This document shows positions 57,071 to 64,000 of a stretch of 64,000 nt of DNA, piece by piece. The notes beneath the pieces are model-generated. The model saw only the letters and a program-made list of their open reading frames with translations, searched no databases and had not been told where the DNA came from. Both the position numbers and the translations under genes were made by a program. Every line of letters begins with the position of its first letter. The first letter of the stretch is position 1. The stretch is from Enterobacter chengduensis (GTDB lineage: Bacteria > Pseudomonadota > Gammaproteobacteria > Enterobacterales > Enterobacteriaceae): contig NZ_CP043318.1 in the NCBI RefSeq assembly GCF_001984825.2, forward strand, positions 4,340,001 through 4,404,000. Reading direction: 5' to 3'.

Positions 57071-57738
57071 CCCTGCCGATAGCCCTGCCTGTCGCCGGGC
57101 AAGATTTCTATTTCAACCGGCGTCTGGCGCACGCGATTGAGCTGCTCCATCCCCTGTTCGATATCACGCAGGTTGAGAATTTTTCCTTCGAGCCCGGGGA
57201 AGGTCATGCTCAGGGTGCGCGCCGGAACGCCTTCAAGGCGTATTTGCTGGAGCTTACCTTCCAGAACCGCAAGCTGGAGAACACCACCTGAGAGATCCTG
57301 TTCGGTCAAAAACGCACGGCTGGTGATATAGCCCCGGCTGATGTACCAGTCAGACACGGCATTAGTCAGGGTATTTAAACGAGCAATATCAAGACACTGA
57401 TTCAGCCACGGCGCAACCAGCCGTTCTTGAGCTAACGGAGACAGAAGACTGGCACCCGTCAGCTCGATGCGCGAGATAGCAAAACAGGGGCCTTGTGGGG
57501 TCGCGGTACTGTCGGGAGATACGGGACGCGGTAACGCCACGCTGCGCTCCAGTTCTTCACGCTGGCGCTGGTTCTCATCAAGCAACTGCTGCTGTTGCTG
57601 CTGAATGGTGGTGCGATCGGCCGGCGACAACGGGGCGGCGAGTGCGATGCCCGGCACCAGTAGCTGGATGGCCGCCAGCAGCGTGCGTGCAGATGTTTTC
57701 CCTAACACTATGACTCTCCGCTCAAAGTCCGCTTTCAA
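57055..57738 (-). pseudogene. cdiB: cdiB (TpsB/ShlB-type transporter), 5' part only
   Basis: 227 codons of a two-partner secretion transporter: signal-like segment (LLAAIQLLVPGIALA), Gln-rich linker, and a POTRA domain (CFAISRIELTGASLL, YISRGYITSRAFLTEQDLSGGVLQLAVLEGKL). Full-length CdiB is about 560 aa with a beta barrel. The frame ends at LPGDRQGYRQGWPEG where sequence changes to the end of cdiA, so one deletion joins the POTRA region of cdiB to the VENN region of cdiA. Confidence 0.88.
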
Positions 57739-57969
57739 ACTTGACTGTTAAAAAACGAGCAACTTATTTCAAAAAGTAAATAGTGCATATATCAACAAAG
57801 AGAACAAGGACATTTCTGGCGCATTTTCAGATTTTTGCAGGGATGCAAACTAAAGCAATATTAAAGAAATCCCCCATCGCGCCGATCATCATCCGTGTGT
57901 ATTATTTCCTGTAGCGTTTACAACAACTAACCTTAACTCAAATACTTAAGCGCCAAAGCGAAAGGCATC

Positions 57970-59139
57970 ATGAGCACACCGATCAAACGGCTAGAAATCA
58001 TTAAAAATGCCATTGAGCTGGAAGATGACGACATCATCCAGAGCCAGCTGACACGCCTGAAAAATGAAGCGTTTGACGATGAGCTACAGGCAATCGTCGT
58101 GGCGCTTGAGGAGAAGAACTACACCGCGGCGATGGCGGCCATTACCGCGTGGCTCCAGGGCCAGCGCGCCGTAACCCCGTGGCGCGACCCGCAGGTGGCC
58201 GCCAGCAAGCTGGAGCTGAAGGCGCTGGAAGAGCGTCTGCGCGATCTCATTGACCGCCGCAACGCCCGCGTGCAGCAGCTTGATGAGTTTAACGACCTCT
58301 ACTTCTCGCGCCTCGGGCCGCTGATGCAGCAGATCCTCGCCCTGCGTAAAACGCTGGCCGAGCTCAACCTGCGCCGTCAGCAGGCGGAAGCGCGTCGTCG
58401 CGAGGAAGATTACCGTCGCTGCCAGCGCTATATGGCGCAGGCGGTGGAGGTGCTGGCGACGCTCACCCAGCGCTGGCGCGATCTCCCGGCCGACTCCGTC
58501 CAGGCCGCTGAGGCGCGTAAGCATCTGGAGCAGCAAAGCAATCTGATTGCCAACCTGCTGGCCGAAGCGCTGGAGCTGGAGAGCGGCTTAACGCGCGAAG
58601 AGGAGCCTGCGCGTCAGGCGCGCGACGACGCTAACGAAGAGTACGAGAAGTATCGTGAGCAGCATCACGATGCCGAGGTGCGGCTGCGGAAAGGGAAGCA
58701 TCTTTCAGAAGAAGATCAGAACGAACTCAAGCGTCTCTGGCGGCAGGCGAGCAAGCTCTGCCACCCGGACCTGGTGGCGGACGATCTGAAAGAAGAAGCC
58801 AACAGCATGATGGTGCAGCTCAACCAGGCGAAGCAGCGCGGCGATGTGAAAGCCATTCGCTCGCTCGTGGCCCGCCTGCAGCAGGGCTTCGAGCCATTAA
58901 TGGCAAGCGACAGGCTGAACGATCTGGAACGTATCCGCAAGAAAATGGCCCAGGTCCGCGAGCAGATCGACACCCTGGTAAACGAGCTGGCTGAGCTGGA
59001 GAAAGAGGAGTCCTGGCTGCTGGTCTCCTCGCTGAGCAACATGGAAGCGTACTTTGCCCAGCAGGAAAAAGCGCTGCGCGAGGTTCGCGCCTCGCTCGAA
59101 CATCAGGTGAACGAAGCGCAGCTGGATTCGGCAGCCTGA
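57970..59139 (+). CDS. J-domain-like coiled-coil protein
   Basis: A 389-aa, highly charged, mostly helical protein. At residues 252-275 it has LKRLWRQASKLCHPDLVADD with HPD at 265-267, the J-domain signature that stimulates DnaK, lying between two long coiled coils (about 75-240 and 300-385). The N-terminus lacks other domains and there is no signal peptide or membrane segment. Its partner is unknown. Stop codon and the convergent nfeF stop are adjacent. Confidence 0.75.
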   Translation: MSTPIKRLEIIKNAIELEDDDIIQSQLTRLKNEAFDDELQAIVVALEEKNYTAAMAAITAWLQGQRAVTPWRDPQVAASKLELKALEERLRDLIDRRNARVQQLDEFNDLYFSRLGPLMQQILALRKTLAELNLRRQQAEARRREEDYRRCQRYMAQAVEVLATLTQRWRDLPADSVQAAEARKHLEQQSNLIANLLAEALELESGLTREEEPARQARDDANEEYEKYREQHHDAEVRLRKGKHLSEEDQNELKRLWRQASKLCHPDLVADDLKEEANSMMVQLNQAKQRGDVKAIRSLVARLQQGFEPLMASDRLNDLERIRKKMAQVREQIDTLVNELAELEKEESWLLVSSLSNMEAYFAQQEKALREVRASLEHQVNEAQLDSAA

Positions 59140-59904
59140 TTATTTGGCGTGCCAGTACGCGCTGGCACGCACCAGCTGAGGGTCAATGTCGTCGGTTTCA
59201 AACTGACGGCTCAGGCTTTTCACCACCTTCCCTTCTCCGGTCAGCCAGATAAAGTAGTCGTCCCCCGGAACGGTCAGCGCCGCCAGATGGTCCGCGACTG
59301 CCTGCTCGCTGTGGCCTACCACCCAGGTGATATTGAACTCGCTCAGGTGCGCCAGATAGGCCTTATACGATTCATCCCCGACCGTCACGACCGCATGAAC
59401 GTTCGGGCGAACCGGCAGTTTCGCAATCGCCTCCAAGCGTCGGCGCAGCGCGGGCATGCCGGATTCATCGCACGCGTACAGCTGCCAGGCGTAATCCTCC
59501 GGCACCACCAGCGAACCGCGCGGGCCGCCGATGGTCAGCTTGTCCCCTGCTTTCGCGTTTAGCGCCCAGTTGCTGGCAATGCCGCCGTCATGAATGAAGA
59601 AATCCAACGCCAGTTCATGACGGGACTCATCGTACAGGGGCGTATAGTCGCGCGCCTGCGGACGCACGCCGTCGCCCCAGTCAATGCCTTCATCGGTCAC
59701 TACCGGCGGTACAAACGTTGCCCCGGGTGCCGGGAAAAAGACTTTGGTGTGGTCGTCGAAGCCGCGGGAGCTAAACCCCTCCAGCGCCTCGCCGCCTAAC
59801 ACAATACGCTGGAAACCCGCGCTAACGCGCTCAACGCGGAGCACCGTCAGCTCGCGAAAACGCAGATCGTTACGAACACGCTGTGGATAACGGGTAGATG
59901 CCAT
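59140..59904 (-). CDS. nfeF: NADPH-dependent ferric-chelate reductase (YqjH)
   Basis: A 254-aa siderophore-interacting protein. The FAD domain shows RVSAGFQRIVLGGEAL and ARDYTPLYDESRHELALDFFIHDGG with the RxYT flavin motif, followed by NWALNAKAGDKLTIGGPRG; the NADP domain ends with WLTGEGKVVKSLSRQF. It reduces ferric siderophores to release iron. Divergent from nfeR; a Fur-box-like site and NfeR-type palindromes lie in the shared spacer, matching dual iron and nickel control in E. coli. Confidence 0.94.
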   Translation of the reverse strand: MASTRYPQRVRNDLRFRELTVLRVERVSAGFQRIVLGGEALEGFSSRGFDDHTKVFFPAPGATFVPPVVTDEGIDWGDGVRPQARDYTPLYDESRHELALDFFIHDGGIASNWALNAKAGDKLTIGGPRGSLVVPEDYAWQLYACDESGMPALRRRLEAIAKLPVRPNVHAVVTVGDESYKAYLAHLSEFNITWVVGHSEQAVADHLAALTVPGDDYFIWLTGEGKVVKSLSRQFETDDIDPQLVRASAYWHAK

Positions 59905-59928
59905 TTTTAGCCCCTTCTCTGGTGAATA

Positions 59929-60037
59929 CGATATATCTAAATCAATTTTTAAATGATAATGATTACTAATAAGGAAAAATGCAAGATCTTTTAGATTGCA
60001 TCTGAATATATCTTAGATATAGTTTAGATATATCAAA
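59929..60037. promoter_or_regulatory. nfeF-nfeR control region: Fur-like box and NfeR operators
   Basis: TTAAATGATAATGATTACT (59949-59967) matches the Fur consensus at 13 of 19 positions. On both sides lie TATATC/GATATA motifs: CGATATATCTAAATC at 59929, and TATATCTTAGATATAGTTTAGATATATC near 60007-60034, the second directly before nfeR. They are the likely NfeR (YqjI) operators. Confidence 0.7.
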
Positions 60038-60051
60038 TTTAAGGACCTGGT

Positions 60052-60546
60052 ATGCGACACGAACACGAAGGCGGCGGGCGTCGGCCGCGCTTTTTCGGCC
60101 ACGGCGATCTGCGGCTGGTCATTCTCGATATCCTGACCCGCAGCGCGAGCCACGGCTACGAGCTGATCAAAGAGATCGAGAACCTGACCCAGGGAAACTA
60201 CACGCCAAGCCCGGGCGTCATCTACCCAACCCTGGATTATCTTCAGGATCAGACCTTTATCACCATTACGGAAGAAGAGAACGGGCGTAAGAAGATTACG
60301 ATCACCGCTGAAGGACAAGGCTGGCTGGACGAAAACCGGGAACAGCTGGAGCAGATCCAGGTGCGGATCAAAGCGCGCGGCGTCGGTTTTCAGCTGCGAA
60401 AAAACCCGCAGATGAAGCGGGCGCTGGATAACTTCAAAGCGGTGCTAGACCTGAAGGTGAATCAGGGCGATCTCAGCGACGCGCAGCTCAGACAGATTAT
60501 CGGCGTCATCGACCGCGCGGCGCTTGAGATCTCCCAGATGGATTAA
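60052..60546 (+). CDS. nfeR: PadR-family nickel-responsive repressor (YqjI)
   Basis: 164 aa. The winged-helix core [50 protein letters not shown] is nearly that of E. coli YqjI, and the C-terminal [17 protein letters not shown] helix is conserved. The His/Cys-rich N-terminal extension of the E. coli protein (about 40 residues) is missing here; only [18 protein letters not shown] remains. It represses nfeF and itself. Its last four bases overlap the convergent chemoreceptor gene. Confidence 0.93.
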   Translation: MRHEHEGGGRRPRFFGHGDLRLVILDILTRSASHGYELIKEIENLTQGNYTPSPGVIYPTLDYLQDQTFITITEEENGRKKITITAEGQGWLDENREQLEQIQVRIKARGVGFQLRKNPQMKRALDNFKAVLDLKVNQGDLSDAQLRQIIGVIDRAALEISQMD

Positions 60547-62102
60547 GCCGGTGCGTGCTCGCTCACGCGGAAGACGCGTACCAGCTCTTTCAGGTGCATC
60601 GCCTGTTCGTTAAGCGATGCCGCCGCCGCGACGGACTCCTCCACCAGCGCAGAGTTCTGCTGGGTGGTGGCATCAATCAGGCCAATCGCGCTGTTAATCT
60701 GCGAAATGCCTTCCGTCTGCTCGTGGCTGGCCTGGCGAATTTCGCGCAGAATCACGTCCATCTCCTCCACGTTGCCCACCATCCCGTTGATCAGCGCGCT
60801 CGCTTTTTCGACCAGGTTCATCCCGTCCTGGGTCTGGCTGGTTGAGCTCTCAATCAGCTCGCGGATTTCGCTGGCAGACGACGCGCTCTTCTGGGCAAGC
60901 TGGCGCACCTCTCCGGCGACCACCGCAAAGCCGCGGCCGTGCTCACCGGCGCGCGCCGCTTCCACCGCCGCGTTCAGCGCCAGAATGTTGGTCTGGAAAG
61001 CAATGGCGTCGATCAGGTCGATAATGTCGGACATCCGGTTCGACGTTTCGTTAATCAGGCGCATTTTGCTGGTCACCTGCTTCATCATCTCGCCGTTGTT
61101 TTTGACCACCGTGGCGGCATCCGCCGAGAGGTTGGTCGCTTCGCCGGTATGCGAGGCCGTATTTTTCACCGTCGCGGTGATCTGCTCCATCGAGGCGGCG
61201 GTCTGTTCAACGGAACTGGCCTGCTCTTCCGTGCGCGCGGCCAGATCCTGGTTCCCGGCGACAATCTGCGCGGCCGCGCTGGAGATATTCTCCGAGCCGG
61301 TCTGCACCTGCTGCACAATGTCCAGCAGACGCGTTTTCATCTCCATCAGCGCATGCAGCAGCAGGCCCGTTTCATCTTTGCCGTGCGGCGTGATGCTGCC
61401 CGTTAGATCGCCTTCTGAAATGGCTTTAGCAAAATGCACCGCCTCGCCGAGCGGACGGGTGATAGCGCGCACGATAAACCAGCCGATCAGGCTGCCTGCC
61501 GCGACGCTAAAGAGCGTAATCAGGATCAGCAGCAGGCGATTAGACCTGAAATCCTCTTCGACCTGCGCGCCTGCGCTCTGCATCTCGCCGTTTTGAATGG
61601 CAATCAGCTCCTTCACCTTCGCTTTATAAGCCTGCTGCACGGCGAGGGTGGTGGTCATCATCTCCTGAATGGCACCCGCACGGTTGTTGTTCTGCACCGC
61701 CTGCAGGATGCGGTAGCGCGAGTCCAGATACTGCTGGCGCACGCTGCGGATATCCGCCAGCACCTGCTGGGACTTCTGATCCTGCAACACGTTGTTTAGC
61801 TCGCCCAGGATCACCGTGATGTGCTCGCTGATCTCTTTCAGGTGCTGCTGAGATTGCCCCGTGTAGGTCCCCTGCTCGTCCAGCAGCATCAGCTGTTGCG
61901 TGCTAATAAATTCCTGGAAATTATCGATTAACTGGTTCGCTTTTACCGTGGTTGGATAATCACTGGTAATAATGGATTGCATCCCGTTATTTGCCCGGTT
62001 CAGGCTCAGCAGAGACAGGCTCGCGCTGATCGCCATCAGGACAATAAAGAACCCAAATGCCAGAAATAATTTCGTGCCGATCTTTACGTCATGTAAGAAC
62101 AT
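60543..62102 (-). CDS. Methyl-accepting chemotaxis protein
   Basis: A 519-aa chemoreceptor with transmembrane helix 1 (about 10-32), periplasmic four-helix-bundle ligand domain (about 35-188), helix 2 ([22 protein letters not shown]), HAMP domain and the signalling hairpin with tip [39 protein letters not shown]. The C-terminus ([10 protein letters not shown]) lacks the NWETF-type pentapeptide that binds CheR/CheB. The ligand is unknown. A near-consensus sigma-28 promoter lies upstream, so it belongs to the flagellar regulon. Confidence 0.95.
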   Translation of the reverse strand: MFLHDVKIGTKLFLAFGFFIVLMAISASLSLLSLNRANNGMQSIITSDYPTTVKANQLIDNFQEFISTQQLMLLDEQGTYTGQSQQHLKEISEHITVILGELNNVLQDQKSQQVLADIRSVRQQYLDSRYRILQAVQNNNRAGAIQEMMTTTLAVQQAYKAKVKELIAIQNGEMQSAGAQVEEDFRSNRLLLILITLFSVAAGSLIGWFIVRAITRPLGEAVHFAKAISEGDLTGSITPHGKDETGLLLHALMEMKTRLLDIVQQVQTGSENISSAAAQIVAGNQDLAARTEEQASSVEQTAASMEQITATVKNTASHTGEATNLSADAATVVKNNGEMMKQVTSKMRLINETSNRMSDIIDLIDAIAFQTNILALNAAVEAARAGEHGRGFAVVAGEVRQLAQKSASSASEIRELIESSTSQTQDGMNLVEKASALINGMVGNVEEMDVILREIRQASHEQTEGISQINSAIGLIDATTQQNSALVEESVAAAASLNEQAMHLKELVRVFRVSEHAPA

Positions 62103-62142
62103 ATTTTCTCCATCGATGTGATTATTTCTCAGACGATCGCTG

Positions 62143-62169
62143 TTATCGGTAACGATTTTGCTAACTTTA
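62143..62169 (-). promoter_or_regulatory. Sigma-28 (FliA) promoter of the chemoreceptor gene
   Basis: On the minus strand TAAAGTTA, an 11-bp spacer, then ACCGATAA match TAAAGTTT-N11-GCCGATAA at 14 of 16 positions, with correct spacing, about 40 bp before the start codon. Confidence 0.88.
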
Positions 62170-62385
62170 TGACTTTGATCGTTTTTTTATTTCATAATCA
62201 CCACAATGGATAGGTACAGACTATTAATATCGCCACATCGATCGTTACCAGACCACCAGAGGGGTAATTTTCGAAATAGCACGCTGAATAACTGACTTAG
62301 GCAGGGATAAATAACTGAGGCACTTTCTTTAGTTATTTAATATTAACTTAACAATAAAACTCAGCAATAGTCACAAGCAGACGTT

Positions 62386-62420
62386 AAAAAACCGCTTATT
62401 CCTTACGGAATAAACGGCTT
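62386..62420 (-). terminator. aer terminator
   Basis: On the minus strand GCCGTTTATTCC GTAA GGAATAAGCGGTTTTTTAAC, 20 bp after the aer stop. Confidence 0.88.
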
Positions 62421-62438
62421 TATTGGAACATGACTGAC

Positions 62439-63959
62439 TCAATGGAGCACGGTCACCGCATCCTTAAGACGCCCGGCGCGGTGTTTCACCATGGACGAAA
62501 TGTGCGCGCTCTCCTCAACCAGGTCGGCGTTTTTCTGCGTGATGCTGTCGAGTTCGGCCACCGAACGGGTCAGCTCTGACAGCCCGGTTGCCTGCTCGGA
62601 GGTCGCGTGGCTGATCTGGGCGATAAGCTGCGTCACGTTTTTCACCTGCTCGACAATATCGTCCATCGTGCGGCCTGCGGCGTGTACCTGCTCAGAGCCG
62701 GACTGCACCTTGCTGGCGCTGGCATCAATGAGTTTACGAATATCATTCGCGGCGCTGGCGCTGCGGCTGGCGAGATGGCGGACTTCACCTGCGACCACGG
62801 CAAACCCTTTCCCCTGCTCGCCTGCCCGTGCCGCTTCAACTGCCGCATTGAGCGCCAGAATATTGGTCTGGAAGGCAATGTCGTTAATCAGGGAGGTGAT
62901 CGAGCCAATTCGCTGCGTGCTGTCGGCGATGTCGTCCATGGTTTTGACGACGGTCTGCATGGCATTGCCGCCCTTCGTCGCCGCGCTGCTCGCGGCTACG
63001 GAAAGTTTATCCACCTCGGCGGCGGTTTCGGAGTTGCTCTGCACCGACGCGGCCATCTGGTTCATCGTCGCAACGGTCTGCTGCACGTTCGCCACGGTCT
63101 GACGCGTGCGATCGTTGAGATCGTCATTCCCCTGCGCCAGCCTGTCGCTGCCGTCACGGACGCTCACCACCTGACTCGAAACGTCATTAATCAACCAGCG
63201 GCACATCAGGCCAAGCTGCCCTACCGCACGCAGCGTCAGCCCCATCTCGTCGCTGCGGTTCAGGTGCTGCACGCTGTTGCGCTCGCCGGTGGCCACCCTC
63301 AGCGCCTGTCGCGCCACATTTTCTACCGGACGGACAATCTGTTGTTCAAACAGCACGGTTCCCAGCAGCATCACCGCCGCCGCCGCCGCGAGCGGTGCCC
63401 AGCCTGCGGAGGTCGTTACCAGCGTAGCGGCGAGGAGGGCAAAGAGCGCCGCCATCACGCTGCGCACGCGCCAGCGCAGCGGCATGGCCGGCAGTTTGCC
63501 CAGCCAGCCCTTGCCCACCACCAGCCCTTTGTGAATTCGCTTTTTACAGCGCCCGTCGTTCAGCGCCCGGTAGAGCGGCTCCACGGCGGCAATCTCTTCC
63601 GCGGTGGCTCGGGTACGAATCGACATATAGCCCGTCACCTGCCCGCGGCGCACCATCGGCACCGCGTTAGCACGCACCCAGTAGTGGTCACCGTTTTTGC
63701 GTCGATTTTTGACAATCCCGCTCCACGGCTCGCCCTGCTGCAGCGTGTACCACATATCGGCAAACGCGGCTTTTGGCATATCGGGATGGCGCACCATATT
63801 GTGCGGCTGGCCCGTTAGCTCATCCAGCTGATAGCCGCTCACCTGCACAAAGGTGTCGTTGGCGTGGGTAATGTAGCTGTGGACGTCTGTGGTAGACATT
63901 AAGGTGGTGTCATCGTCCAGAGGATATTCATTCTGGGTGACATAGGTTGGAGAGGACAT
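62439..63959 (-). CDS. aer: Aerotaxis receptor Aer
   Basis: 506 aa from ATG 63959, the E. coli Aer length, with AAGGGA upstream; the ATG at 63968 overlaps that site. The N-terminal PAS domain ([34 protein letters not shown]...[20 protein letters not shown]) binds FAD and senses redox state; [17 protein letters not shown] is conserved. A hydrophobic membrane anchor (about 170-210), HAMP domain and the signalling tip ([39 protein letters not shown]) follow. It steers cells by respiratory energy state. Confidence 0.97.
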   Translation of the reverse strand: MSSPTYVTQNEYPLDDDTTLMSTTDVHSYITHANDTFVQVSGYQLDELTGQPHNMVRHPDMPKAAFADMWYTLQQGEPWSGIVKNRRKNGDHYWVRANAVPMVRRGQVTGYMSIRTRATAEEIAAVEPLYRALNDGRCKKRIHKGLVVGKGWLGKLPAMPLRWRVRSVMAALFALLAATLVTTSAGWAPLAAAAAVMLLGTVLFEQQIVRPVENVARQALRVATGERNSVQHLNRSDEMGLTLRAVGQLGLMCRWLINDVSSQVVSVRDGSDRLAQGNDDLNDRTRQTVANVQQTVATMNQMAASVQSNSETAAEVDKLSVAASSAATKGGNAMQTVVKTMDDIADSTQRIGSITSLINDIAFQTNILALNAAVEAARAGEQGKGFAVVAGEVRHLASRSASAANDIRKLIDASASKVQSGSEQVHAAGRTMDDIVEQVKNVTQLIAQISHATSEQATGLSELTRSVAELDSITQKNADLVEESAHISSMVKHRAGRLKDAVTVLH

Positions 63960-64000
63960 GGCGTGCATCCCTTGCAGGTTATTTGAATGTTAATTTTGTG

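Larger units (their letters stand above)
62103..62438. other. Spacer between chemoreceptor and aer genes
   Basis: 336 bp. Contains the sigma-28 promoter (62143-62169) and the aer terminator (62386-62420); the AT-rich stretch between shows nothing else I can name. Confidence 0.6.

Overview
The window is a stretch of an enterobacterial chromosome, most likely Enterobacter (Enterobacter cloacae complex type). This is inferred from the E. coli-like backbone order (ygiB-ygiC-ygiD-zupT, ribB, ubiK, hldE-glnE-ygiF, ygiM-cca, uppP, folB, plsY, tsaD, rpsU-dnaG-rpoD, mug, ileX tRNA, nfeF/nfeR, aer). A urease operon sits between plsY and tsaD. No species call can be made from the sequence alone.

1-35.9 kb is mostly ordinary core genome. 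Accessory inserts are: an IS481-family element with two inactivating lesions, inserted in a REP sequence (1320-2611); a ygiL-yqiGHI-type chaperone-usher fimbrial operon (4.8-9.7 kb) with a terminator hairpin between pilin and usher genes; a divergent MarR/OhrR-like regulator and exported alpha/beta hydrolase with a palindrome in the shared spacer (22.6-24.2 kb); and a complete urease operon ureDABCEJFG (24.3-29.8 kb). Regulatory sites include an FMN riboswitch and promoter for ribB, Fur-box-like sites before zupT and nfeF, and a sigma-28 promoter for a chemoreceptor gene.

36.0-48.95 kb is a P4-like phage satellite integrated in the tRNA-Ile2(CAU) gene (ileX). Both attachment repeats are visible. 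From the integrase end the order is int, an unknown 260-aa gene, an AlpA/Vis-like regulator, a small YlcI/YnfO-like DNA-binding protein, an Icd-like small ORF, three small genes, the alpha primase-helicase, an iteron cluster (origin/crr), a sid-delta-psu-like late operon and a cos-like site. On the far side of cos lies cargo: a HipA-like kinase and a HIRAN-domain protein (overlapping two-gene unit), then a frameshifted P2-type portal gene. The kinase-HIRAN pair is the best candidate for an undescribed system.

48.95-57.75 kb is a decayed bacterial-competition island: a second, unrelated iteron cluster; four copies of a palindrome built on TGCGAATTCGCA; a tandem array of PAAR/S-type-pyocin toxins (colicin E3-type rRNase with adjacent immunity candidate, then a 1.09-kb duplicated core carrying a colicin E9-type HNH DNase with Im-type immunity); a CdiA/DUF927 chimera; a SymE-like gene with an in-frame stop; and a contact-dependent inhibition locus in which a large deletion joins the start of cdiB to the toxin end of cdiA, with the toxin and its immunity gene still open.

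58-64 kb returns to core genome: a J-domain-like coiled-coil protein, nfeF-nfeR, a methyl-accepting chemotaxis protein and aer. Several accessory genes differ from an intact frame by one base, often in a homopolymer run, so read support at those sites matters.
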